Assembly: GCA_049999765.1 (NCBI GenBank)
Contig: JBNGIQ010007387.1
Span: 1 to 23,069 of the forward strand
DNA from: Phaeoceros laevis
Taxonomy: Eukaryota > Anthocerotophyta > Anthocerotopsida > Notothyladales
Direction of reading: 5' to 3'
DNA length: 23,069 bases
A program made the translations under genes and the position numbers. Below the pieces are notes generated by a model that was not told the origin of the DNA, did no database searches, and saw only the letters and a program-made list of their open reading frames with translations. Every line of letters begins with the position of its first letter. The first letter of the stretch is position 1. This document shows, piece by piece, positions 10,308 through 18,662 of the stretch.

Positions 10308-13300
10308 TCAAGAGTTCCCACAGAAGGTCCTTGTCTTGCGTCGTTTGGCAACTGGAGGTTCGAATTGAAGTTCATCGATGCCGGCGATTTTTGAGTGAAG
10401 TTCCACCACCTCCTTCTGTTCATCCTCCCAGGCCTCCACCATCGCAAGATAAGCCGCATCTGTCTTCTCATTTTTGCAGTGCGCATCCGGTCCTCGGCCG
10501 CCTGGTGTTCCCAGGGCGCTGAATCCATGCTTGTAGCTCCCATTGAAATACTTTTTAGCAAATCTGCGGGCTTCTGGCAGGCTGTGGATCCTAGAACGGC
10601 AATAGGTCTGGTCCGGGCCCCTCAGAAAGGCCTCCACATCGGGAAAGTCAGGAAGAGTGGCTAGTGGCTGTGACCATGTGAAAGCTGGCTTGGGCGTACT
10701 TGAGACCTTGCGAATCCGCTCAGCTGTCAAAGTCTTCAACGCTGCTTCAGCCATGCTAGAATCCTTGCATGGGTTGAATTCCGAGCGCAGCCAGGACTCG
10801 AGCTTGGCCATCAACTCTTTCAGAAGAAACTGGCCATTGCCCTGTCGTGACTGCCGCAAAGCTGTCTGCACTGCGGACTCCAGCACTGAGGCATCTCCTA
10901 ACCACAGGAAACTGTGTATCACGTCGTCCAGCAGCTTCGGATTCGACAGTGATGGGCAGTGAACATTCGCTGCCAATATGTGACACAGCTTTGAGAAGTG
11001 GTTCAGCAGGTTGGCATCCTTCTTCAAGCTAAGACTGTCTGTATCCTTGATCCGAGCCTGATCCATGTCTGTATCCACGACCCGAGCAACCACTTCAGTC
11101 AGGGTGCTGGTGGCAACAGCTTGCATCTTGTCAACGAAACCGGCAATATGCTCATGAAGAAGTGAGAAGAGCAACACGGCAACGGAAGCTGTAGCACCAG
11201 GTTTCAGGCTGCACAGAGCCGAGGGTACGAGCGAGAATGTCCTCCGGGCGACAACAAGTGCAGCTTCATGGCATCCCTGTTCCCGCAGCTCGAGCGCAAG
11301 TTCCACAAAGGACTCCGCCTCATCCCCAAACCTGGACTCCAGAAGCAGGTATTTCACAATTGCGTTGCCACAAGCATCCCATCCAAGAGACTTCACAACA
11401 GAAGCGAGCGTCCAGGCAGCTCCGTTGCCACCGATCCCTGGATACCACGAAGCACCTCCGCTCTTCGACTTGTAAGTCCGGCCGAGAATCTTGATAAGAC
11501 GAATCACATCTTGGCAGTCTCCCGTTTTGACACAAAGTTTGAGCAATCTGCAAGTGCTGTCCGACGCCTCCCATGAGTGTTTCCCCCAAACTTTGCTCGG
11601 ATACCGAGTGCAGAAATCAAGCAGCTGCCGCAAATAGGTTGGTGTCTCTGGTGCCCTGTGCTTCTGCTTGCTTTCCACTAGGTCCAAGGCTGCTCGCATT
11701 CCTCCACAGCCAGCAACGAGCGTGCCTATGCCTCCGCTCTTGGTAAAGACGAGAAACGCAGCAACACGATACCAGACCTCATCCAAATAGCAGATATGTT
11801 CAAGCCCTTCAGGCTCTTCGTCGTCCTCACTGAAAGGATCGTGCTTTCCCTTTGGCATCACCACGTCAGAGCCAACGTTGATAATGTCCATTGGAGGAAA
11901 CCTCAGCCCCCTGTCGTTAGGTCCAATCCATCCATCAGCCTGAACACTCGAGTCAATGCGATGGAACTGGTCCCTGGCATAAACGCCATATCTGGAGTCC
12001 CTGTTGTAAACCTCATGCTTGGTGAGGGTGCAGAGAAAAACTCTAGAGCTACTCCGCCGTTGCTGCTGCTTGTTCCCCCACAGAACCGAAGAAGATCCCC
12101 GACATTCCGATCCTGGCCCAGCAGCCTAGCAAAGCTCGTGTCTGAATACTTGTGCTGGAGCGGAATGAACAACCTTTGCGGCCCTCCTTTACTGCCCTTG
12201 TCCTTCAAATTCTCCACCCAGGGGAGCAAAGCAGCCTCCACCCTCAACACAGCATCCAGGAACCCTTGAGACCTTGGCATCGGAGTCGGCCTGCTGTCTC
12301 TCCTCACCAAATTGAACACCAAACACACCCTCCTTCCAGAAGTGATCTCCTCCACCCTAAACCGGCACTCATCATAGAAGGCTGTAAAATGGAACCCCTT
12401 GGAACTGCCCCTAGAACACTCCAACTTCTTCTTATCCTTCCTGCGCAGAAGAACCGAAGCTCCCCCCTTGTGGCCATTCTCTACAGGCAGCTGAAGCAGT
12501 AACCTCCCGAAGTTCCCCGCGCCCCCCATGATGNNNNNNNNNNNNNNNNNNNNNNNNNNNNNNNNNNNNNNNNNNNNNNNNNNNNNNNNNNNNNNNNNNN
12601 NNNNNNNNNNNNNNNNNNNNNNNNNNNNNNNNNNNNNNNNNNNNNNNNNNNNNNNNNNNNNNNNNNNNNNNNNNNNNNNNNNNNNNNNNNNNNNNNNNNN
12701 NNNNNNNNNNNNNNNNNNNNNNNNNNNNNNNNNNNNNNNNNNNNNNNNNNNNNNNNNNNNNNNNNNNNNNNNNNNNNNNNNNNNNNNNNNNNNNNNNNNN
12801 NNNNNNNNNNNNNNNNNNNNNNNNNNNNNNNNNNNNNNNNNNNNNNNNNNNNNNNNNNNNNNNNNNNNNNNNNNNNNNNNNNNNNNNNNNNNNNNNNNNN
12901 NNNNNNNNNNNNNNNNNNNNNNNNNNNNNNNNNTGACCCCTCCACCTTTCTCATAGCACACGAGCTTGTAGGGTGTCACCTCCAGCGTGAGAGATTCCGC
13001 ATTCTGGCCCAGCCTGCCAACCGCCTCCACAGCAATGCCGCAGACAGTTTTCATGAACTGCTTCCCACTTGCAGGGCGAAGGAATTCAGTGTGGTAGAAA
13101 AGCTCCCAGGTTTGAGGAGGAGCCTTCTCCAGATCCGCAACGCGGCCGAAACCTAAACGCGACTTGTCCCCCGTGGCCTTGTCCCGAATTCTGGAGACAT
13201 CCTCCAGCGAGAGGGGGAGGGGAAGGTCCCCCAATCCTTCCAGCCACAGGGACCTCGGGAGCTGATGCTTGGCGCCGTCCACCGCACCGCCACACGCAAA

Positions 13301-13366
13301 TGTAGCTGGAGCTTCCGCCACACCGTGCCACAGGGCGATCAGCAATTCCTCCCTGTCCAAAGCCAT
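10308..13366 (-). pseudogene. 2OG-Fe(II) oxygenase-like protein, left tandem copy, frameshifted and gapped
   Basis: Closely related to the intact copy at 14248-16938. Starting from the equivalent Met at 13366 ('MALDREELL'), the frame runs through the 400-N gap (12534-12933) and the oxygenase-like domain ('FHFTAFYDEC..', 'EITSGRRV'). It then loses one G near 12042 ('CTCTAGAGTTT' where the other copy has 'CTCTGGAGGTTT') and stops at 11903. The expected frame resumes at once and is open for over 570 codons to 10308, ending in a basic 'PVAKRRKT' tail. There is also an in-frame 6-base deletion just after the shift. One frameshift with no decay elsewhere fits either a young pseudogene or a sequencing/assembly error in a region that already holds a gap. 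Function is unknown; see the right copy for domain analysis. Confidence 0.75.
12534..12933. other. Assembly gap (400 N)
   Basis: A run of exactly 400 N inside the left oxygenase-like copy. Aligning flanks to the right copy (around 16450-16500) indicates that only about 28 bases are missing if the copies are collinear. 400 minus 28 is 372, a multiple of three, so the frame happens to agree on both sides. Confidence 0.95.
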
Positions 13367-13443
13367 GGCAAAGAATTCACAACGGACAGGTCTGTGTGGA
13401 CCCTGATCGGATCGTGAAGGGTCCCAACCACAGTATAATGCTG

Positions 13444-13480
13444 TTTCGACAAGCTTTGGAAAAAGCAAAGCTTGTCGAAA
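13444..13480. repeat. 15-bp perfect hairpin upstream of left oxygenase-like copy
   Basis: Arms 13444-13458 and 13466-13480 ('tttcgacaagctttg' and its exact reverse complement) enclose a 7-base loop. It lies about 80 bases upstream of the ATG at 13366 on the minus strand, in the presumed 5' UTR or promoter. The corresponding stretch of the right copy (about 16990-17020) has only one arm-like 'gaagctttg'. Confidence 0.85.
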
Positions 13481-13670
13481 GCAACAAAGCAAATCGAAGT
13501 TGCTGCTGTTTCCCGCGCGCGGGAAACACGAGACATTGGCAGGGTCTTAAAAGGCCTTAAACTCAAATTTTGAGTAAACAGAAAGGATCTAAGCGCTACC
13601 GGTGATGACCGGTGAAAACTTTTCTACTTTGGACTATGCAAATTTCTTGATGAAGCTTCCAGTGGAGCTC

Positions 13671-13876
13671 TATTAGGTTTACAGGTTTTACAGAATAGTG
13701 TACAGGCTAAACCTGCCATCATCAAAACTTATGGCGACAAACTAAGAAGTGGCACTGAAAACGTGAGCCACCTTCACGAAAGCACGCGTTAATCTACACA
13801 TGCACAATCTCGAGTAGAACTGTCCGGAAGCTGTAAAGACACTAGTAGTACTGGCAATGAATCGGCCATCCATGGA
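13671..13876. repeat. Degenerate copy of the 18331-18469 module
   Basis: Bases 13751-13875 ('ggcactgaaaacgtgagcc', 'cgagtagaactgtccgg', 'cggccatccatgg') align with 18351-18468 with scattered substitutions and small indels. The adjoining 'tattaggt' words at 13671 and 18331 extend the match, with extra bases in this copy. The other copy lies where the 3' UTR of the secreted-protein gene would be. Here the polyadenylation-like AATAAA (minus strand) reads AATAGA. Confidence 0.7.
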
Positions 13877-13942
13877 TAACTATGTATCCTGCCATGGAAA
13901 ACTAGCCTAGCTAGCTTGTCCTCGGATGTAGCAATCTTGTAG

Positions 13943-14098
13943 GCTGCTCAACCAGGCCGAGCTTTTGATGCTACTTTCAAGGCCCAAGAGGATGAGCAGA
14001 AAAAACTGGTGACTCTAAAAACTCGCATGGAAGGCATTCAAGAGCTTCAAGTGGCTAGTAAGAGACTCAAGGCAGACACTGAGATCGTCATACTTTGA
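13943..14098 (+). pseudogene. Inverted C-terminal remnant of the oxygenase-like family (right copy)
   Basis: After an acceptor-like 'cttgtag' the segment encodes 51 residues to TGA at 14096-14098, including 'EDEQKKLVTLKTRM', 'GIQELQVASKRLK' and 'ADTEIVIL'. The 'EDEQK', 'GI.ELQ' and 'VA.KR.K' words line up in order with the C-terminus of the neighbouring minus-strand proteins ('EDEQKE', 'GIDELQ', 'PVAKRRK'). It is therefore the last exon or terminal fragment of another family member, in opposite orientation, about 150 bases beyond the stop of the intact gene at 14248. No remaining upstream exons were recognised. Confidence 0.6.
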
Positions 14099-14247
14099 TT
14101 AGTGAGGTTCTGTGACATCTGTCTCCTCTTATTACTCTCATCTTTTGAACAGGTCTGGACTTGTTGAATTTGAAGGATGGTTGAGGAAATTCACAAAGTG
14201 TACTGTTTTCACCACATGGTTTCACTTAATTGAGTGGGGAAAAAAAT

Positions 14248-16938
14248 CTATCTACCTAGAAGTGCTGTCTTGAGTCGTTTCGCAACTGGAGATTCACCAA
14301 TGCACGCGATTTTAGAGCGAAGTTCTGCCGCCTCCTTCTGTTCATCCTCCCAGGCCTTCACTACCGCAAGATAAACAGCATCTGTCTTCTCAATTTTGCA
14401 GTGCGCATCCGGTCCTCGGCCACCTGGTGTTCCCTGTGCGCTGAATCCATCCTTCAAGTTGTAGCTCCCATCAAAATACTTTTTAGCGAATTTGCGGGCT
14501 TCTGGCAGGCTGTGGATCCCACAGCGGTAACAGGTCTGGTCCGGACCCCTCAGAAACGCCTCCACATCGGGGAAATCAGGAAGATTGGCTAGTGGCTGAG
14601 ACCATGTGAAAGCTGGCTTGGGCGTACTTGAGACTTTGCGAATCCACTCAGTTGCCACAGTCTTCCACGCTGCTATTGCCATGCTGGAATCCTTGCAAGG
14701 ACTGTTTTCCCCTTGCATCCACCGCTCGAGCTCGGCCATCAACTCTTTTAGAAGAGTCTGGCCCTTGCGCATGCTCTGTCGTGACTGCTGCAAAGCTTTC
14801 TGTACTGCGGACTCAAGCACCGAGGCATCTGCTAACCAGAGAATACTGTGTACCACGTTGTACATCCGCCACTTCGAATCCGCCAGCTGCAGTGATGGAC
14901 AGTGAACATTCTCTGCCATAATGTGACAGAGCTTTGAGAAGTTGTTCAGCAGGTTGACATCCTCCTTCAAGCCAAGGGTATCTCTACGTAGGAGGTCAGC
15001 AACCACATCACTCAGGGTGCTGGTAGCAACAGCTTGCATCCTGTCAACGAAAGCGGGAATATGCTCATGAAGTAGTGAGAAGAGCAAATAGGCAATGGAA
15101 ACTGTAGCATGAGGTTTCAAGCTGCCCAGAGCCGAGGGTACGAGCGAGTATGTCCTCCGCGCCACAACGAGTGCGGCTTCATGGCATCCTAGTTTCCGCA
15201 GCTCAAGTGCAAGTTCTACAAAGGACTCGGCCTCATGCCCAAGCCTGGACTGCAGAAGCAGGTATTTCACAATTGCGTTGCCACAAGCATCCCATCCAAG
15301 AGACTTCACAACAGAAGCGAGCGTCTGGGCAGCCTCAGGACCACCGATCCCTGGATACCAGAAAGCACCTCCGCTCTTGGACTTGTAATTCCTGCCGAGA
15401 ATCTTGATAAGACGAATCACATCTTGGCAGTCTCCCACTTTGACACAAAGCTCCAGCAGTCTGCACGTGCTGTTCACGTGCTTCGGAGACTCCCATGTCT
15501 GGTTCTTATGCATGTCCCAAACTCTGCTCGGATATTGAGTGCAGAAATCAAGCAGCTGCCGCAAGTAGGCTGGTGTTTCTGGTGCCCTGTGCTTCTGCTT
15601 GCTTTCCACTAGGTCTAAGGCTGCTCGCATTCCTCCACAGCCAGCAACAAGCGTGCCTAGGCCTCCGTTCTTGGGAAACACGAGAAACGCAGCAATATGG
15701 TACCGGACCTCATCTAAATGGTAATTATGATCAGTCTCCACATCCTCCTCACTGAAAGGATCATGCTTTCCCTTTGGTATCACCACCTCAGAGTCAAAGT
15801 TGATAATGTTCATTCGAGGAAACGTCACCGCCCTATCGTTCGGTCCAATCCATCCATCAGCATGAACCCTCGAGACAGTGCGATGGATCTGGTCCCTGGC
15901 ATAAACGCCAGGGCTGGAGTCGCTGTCGTAATCCTCATACTTGGTGCACGTGAGGGTACAGAGAAAAACCTCCAGAGCTACGCCGCCGTTGCTGCAGCTT
16001 GTGCCACCGCAGAACCGAAGAAGATCCCCGACATTCCGATCCTGGCCCTGCAGGCGAGCAAAGCTCGTGCCTGAATACTTCTGCTGGAGCGGAATGAACA
16101 ACCTTTGCGGCACTGCTTCACTCTCCTTCAAATTCTCCAACCACGGGAGCAAAGCAGCCTCCACCCTCACCACAGCATCCACGAAACATGAAAAACCTGG
16201 CATCGGAGTCGGCCTGCTGTCTTTGCTCACCAAGCTGAACACCAAACACACTCTCCTTCCAGACGTGATCTCCTCCACCCTAAACTGGCACTCATCATAG
16301 AAGGCTGTAAAATGGAACCCCTTGGAACTGCCTCTAGAACACTCCAACTTCTTCGTATCCTTCCTGCGCACAAGGACCGAAGCTCCCCCTGTGTGGCCAT
16401 CTTCTACAGGCAGCTGAAGCAGCAACCACCCGAAGGTCCCCGCACGCCCCATCATATGCATGAACTCGTTGTCCCTGGTTACCCTAAAATCTCCACCTTG
16501 CTCATAGCACACGATCTTCTCGGGAGTCACCTCCAGCGTCAGAGATTCCGCATTCTGGCCCAGCCTGCCAACTGCCTCCTCAGCAATGTCGTAGACAGAG
16601 TTCATGAACTGCTTTCCACTTGTACGGCGAAGGAATTTATAAGTGTCATACAATTGAAGGTCCCAGGTTTGATCATGAGGAGCCTCCTCCAGATCCGCGG
16701 GTAGTCCGCCGAAGCATTTTTGTAAATCTGCCTTCCACGCCAAGGCCGTGTCCCGAATTCTGGAGACATCCTCCAGCGAGAGGGGGAGGGGAAGGTCCCC
16801 CAATCCTTCCAGCCACAAGGACCTCGGGAGCTGCTGATGCTTGGCGCCGTCCACCGCACCGCCACAGGCAAATGTAGCTGGAGCCTCCGCCACACCGTGC
16901 CACAGGGCGTCCAGAAATTCTTCCCTGTCCAGAGCCAT
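14248..16938 (-). CDS. 2OG-Fe(II) oxygenase-like protein, right tandem copy (probable pseudoenzyme)
   Basis: Single exon of 896 residues from the Met at 16938 ('MALDREEFLD'), the same start context as in the left copy. The open frame continues 96 codons upstream to 17226, but that part is made of 33-bp repeats and is probably 5' UTR. Residues about 110-240 resemble the large fungal, algal and plant family of 2-oxoglutarate/Fe(II) dioxygenase-like proteins: 'KIVCYEQGGDF', 'GTFGWLLLQLP', 'HFTAFYDECQF', 'VEEITSGRR'. In relatives, as I recall the family, the first iron-binding motif reads H-x-D and the second His precedes 'TSG'. Here the positions read T154-R155-D156 and F219, while R229, the expected 2OG-binding Arg, is kept. 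The C-terminal 600 residues are helical, without a recognised domain, and end in 'SPVAKRLKT', a possible nuclear signal. Catalysis is therefore doubtful. Biological role is unknown. Confidence 0.75.
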   Translation of the reverse strand: MALDREEFLDALWHGVAEAPATFACGGAVDGAKHQQLPRSLWLEGLGDLPLPLSLEDVSRIRDTALAWKADLQKCFGGLPADLEEAPHDQTWDLQLYDTYKFLRRTSGKQFMNSVYDIAEEAVGRLGQNAESLTLEVTPEKIVCYEQGGDFRVTRDNEFMHMMGRAGTFGWLLLQLPVEDGHTGGASVLVRRKDTKKLECSRGSSKGFHFTAFYDECQFRVEEITSGRRVCLVFSLVSKDSRPTPMPGFSCFVDAVVRVEAALLPWLENLKESEAVPQRLFIPLQQKYSGTSFARLQGQDRNVGDLLRFCGGTSCSNGGVALEVFLCTLTCTKYEDYDSDSSPGVYARDQIHRTVSRVHADGWIGPNDRAVTFPRMNIINFDSEVVIPKGKHDPFSEEDVETDHNYHLDEVRYHIAAFLVFPKNGGLGTLVAGCGGMRAALDLVESKQKHRAPETPAYLRQLLDFCTQYPSRVWDMHKNQTWESPKHVNSTCRLLELCVKVGDCQDVIRLIKILGRNYKSKSGGAFWYPGIGGPEAAQTLASVVKSLGWDACGNAIVKYLLLQSRLGHEAESFVELALELRKLGCHEAALVVARRTYSLVPSALGSLKPHATVSIAYLLFSLLHEHIPAFVDRMQAVATSTLSDVVADLLRRDTLGLKEDVNLLNNFSKLCHIMAENVHCPSLQLADSKWRMYNVVHSILWLADASVLESAVQKALQQSRQSMRKGQTLLKELMAELERWMQGENSPCKDSSMAIAAWKTVATEWIRKVSSTPKPAFTWSQPLANLPDFPDVEAFLRGPDQTCYRCGIHSLPEARKFAKKYFDGSYNLKDGFSAQGTPGGRGPDAHCKIEKTDAVYLAVVKAWEDEQKEAAELRSKIACIGESPVAKRLKTALLGR

Positions 16939-17226
16939 GGCAGAGAATTTCACAACAGACAGGTCAGAGTCACAACCACAGCGACGTTGGTTCGGGAAGC
17001 TTTGTGGAGAGCAAAAAAACAAATCGAAGTTGCTGCTGTTTCCCGCGCGCAGGAAACCTGAGGGAAACTTTGGCAGGGTCGGCGACCGGAAAACATGAGA
17101 CATTGGCAGGGTCGGCGACCGGGAAACATGAGACATTGGCAGGGCCGGTGAGCGGGAAGGCGGTAGCGAGCCCCTCCCAATCCGACCTCCGTAGCGGGGT
17201 TTTGGATGAGCGCGTGCCACACGCAA
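16939..17226 (-). promoter_or_regulatory. 5' region of right oxygenase-like copy with 33-bp repeats
   Basis: This segment is in frame with the gene and lacks stops, so an N-terminal extension of 96 residues starting at 17226 is formally possible. The left copy does not conserve the frame or length of this part, while both share 'gttgctgctgtttcccgcgc' and a 'gagacattggcagggtc' word. I read it as 5' UTR or promoter. No TATA-like element was identified with confidence. Confidence 0.5.
17070..17158. repeat. 33-bp tandem repeat, about 2.7 copies
   Basis: Units at 17070-17102, 17103-17135 and a partial 17136-17158, each starting 'ttggcagggtcggcgaccgg' (third diverged). Only about one unit is present at the corresponding place in the left copy (about 13526-13550). 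Confidence 0.9.
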
Positions 17227-17363
17227 CTTTTGTTTTGAAGTCTCACGACTTGTTGGTTTGTATCAGCATAAACATTTTCTCTACGTCTTGGCAAGCTTAC
17301 AATGGGGGCTGCTTTTTGTTGCTGACAGGAAAACTCGTTCCTGTGGATTTTGGCAACCCTGGT

Positions 17364-17554
17364 GCATGATTTGCCTGATGCTCCAGTCACGGCCATCAAC
17401 AGTAGTAAATCACGATGTTAAGTATGGCCTCAAGCCTGAGTTCGAGCATGTTTTCAAAGCCCCAGAGAAGAAACCACCTCGTGAGTTCTTGTTGACTCTG
17501 TTGCCTCTACTAGGCTTCCTCTCTGGGGTGTGTCACTCTGATACTTCTGGCTAA
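17364..17554 (+). pseudogene. Ribophorin II (OST subunit) C-terminal fragment
   Basis: Frame 17411-17554 encodes 'VKYGLKPEFEHVFKAPEKK', then 'PPREFLLTLLPLLGFLSGV', then a stop. This matches the conserved C-terminal region of ribophorin II/Swp1, the subunit of the ER oligosaccharyltransferase (plant HAP6), where 'KPEI.HIFR.PEKRPP.ELS' is followed by 'LLPLIGFL.GL'. A few residues are missing between the two blocks. 'DLPDAP', equivalent to the family's preceding 'ELDLPE.P', occurs at 17368-17385 in a different frame. No other part of the roughly 690-residue protein is present, and the following membrane segments are absent. It is a decayed or captured exon fragment. Confidence 0.6.
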
Positions 17555-18190
17555 CAGAAATTGCGTTGCACAGGGAAAAGTTACTGCTCTACCGGTTTCT
17601 GACTTGCAAAGGTGCAGCTTGCAGACAAACTGAAGCCGATGAAGGCCATTGAGACCTAGAGGTCTCTGCTGGCCTAGGTTAAAGCTCGGGAAGTCAAGTC
17701 TGAAGGTATGGCTCAGATTAGGGCAGTTTAACCCTTGGGAATAAATTTGCAGAGACAGTGTCCAGAAGAGGTTGAAGTGTGGCAAGATCTGGCAGCTATA
17801 GATATATGTATGCCTTGTTTGAACAGTGGCGAGATGCCGCAATCTTTCTGGAGAAAGCACAACATATGCATGGCATGGTACAGGTGTATATATGTGTCGA
17901 CTATGAGCTAGCTACCTTTCCTTTTGAATGTTACATAGGATCGGAGGCTACGTCCCTTGAAGATGAAGCTGATGTGAAGAGCCTGATCCGGCTAAAAAAG
18001 AAAGCCTGGTACCTAGCTTCTGGGAGATTTGCCAGGTTAGGCAAGGAGCTCCAGGAGGGTAAAGGGTAGTCCAGAACGAACAGCAGCAGATTTCTGATGG
18101 TGTCCTGGAAGCTGGAATCGCCCCAGAAGATCTAGAGCAGCAGCCACCTCCCGCTCAGGCAATCCCAGGCCTCCTGAGCATCGAACATCC
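17555..18190 (+). other. Gene-debris region with an unassigned 96-codon frame
   Basis: The plus-strand frame 17779-18069 ends in an acidic-to-basic stretch ('SLEDEADVKSLIRLKKKAW' then 'LGKELQ') that looks protein-like, but it matches no family I recognise and its first half is low quality. Downstream, 18100-18190 reads 'APEDLEQQPPPAQAIPGLL' in another frame. Upstream, 17690-17720 ('gggaagtcaagtctgaagg') resembles 10117-10135. Together with the ribophorin fragment this suggests captured or decayed exons rather than a functional gene. Confidence 0.35.
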
Positions 18191-18328
18191 GGAAGCTGCA
18201 GTGAGCTGATAGACCCATCCGTCCTGCTCTTCCTTGGAAGAAATTAAATACGTACGATCTTTAAAATGAGCTTGAGAGCAAACCTTATTGGTCACACGAG
18301 TTCCTGAAATGAACTTCTTAGACCTTGC

Positions 18329-18334
18329 TTTATT
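18329..18334 (-). terminator. Probable polyadenylation signal AATAAA for the secreted-protein gene
   Basis: The minus strand reads 'CCTAATAAAGC' here, about 330 bases after the stop codon at 18663. Position and sequence fit a plant-type near-upstream poly(A) element. This is an inference from position only. Confidence 0.4.
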
Positions 18335-18469
18335 AGGTATACAGATTACAGGCACTGAAAGGTGAGCCACGTTCACGAACACTCGCAGGATCCACAATCT
18401 CGCTCGAGTAGAACTGTCCGAAAGCTGTAAACACACTATATAAATGGCAACGAACCGGCCATCCTTGGT
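18331..18469. repeat. Module shared with 13671-13876 (3' UTR-like)
   Basis: Shares 'ggcactgaaa', 'gtagaactgtccg', 'aaagctgtaaa' and 'ccggccatcc' in the same order and orientation as the copy near 13.7 kb. It lies between the stop codon of the small secreted-protein gene and its likely AATAAA, so it is probably part of that 3' UTR. Confidence 0.7.
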
Positions 18470-18662
18470 TAATTAATTATGAACCTTTTACTGTAAGTGG
18501 AAGGCAGGATTCCAGCTTCGCCTACGCTAGCTCGATCCAGTGCAGCAAAAGAGCTGTGCATTTCAAGCATGCCTATGGATAAAAAACTACAATTATACCT
18601 TAGGAGATCGAAATGAACAAAAGGGGCCGCGCGCACGCACCTCAGGTACGTACGTTGGTGAA

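Noticed and set aside
11903-13492. Treating the left oxygenase-like gene as two separate genes (11903-13492 and 10308-11891)
   Set aside because: The right copy is one continuous frame, and a single missing base explains the split. The Met at 11891 is internal to the aligned protein.
17640-17725. Possible tRNA-binding (EMAP/Arc1-like) domain from 'LKPMKAIE' and 'KSEGM'
   Set aside because: The words lie in a stretch broken by stops and the similarity is too short to support.
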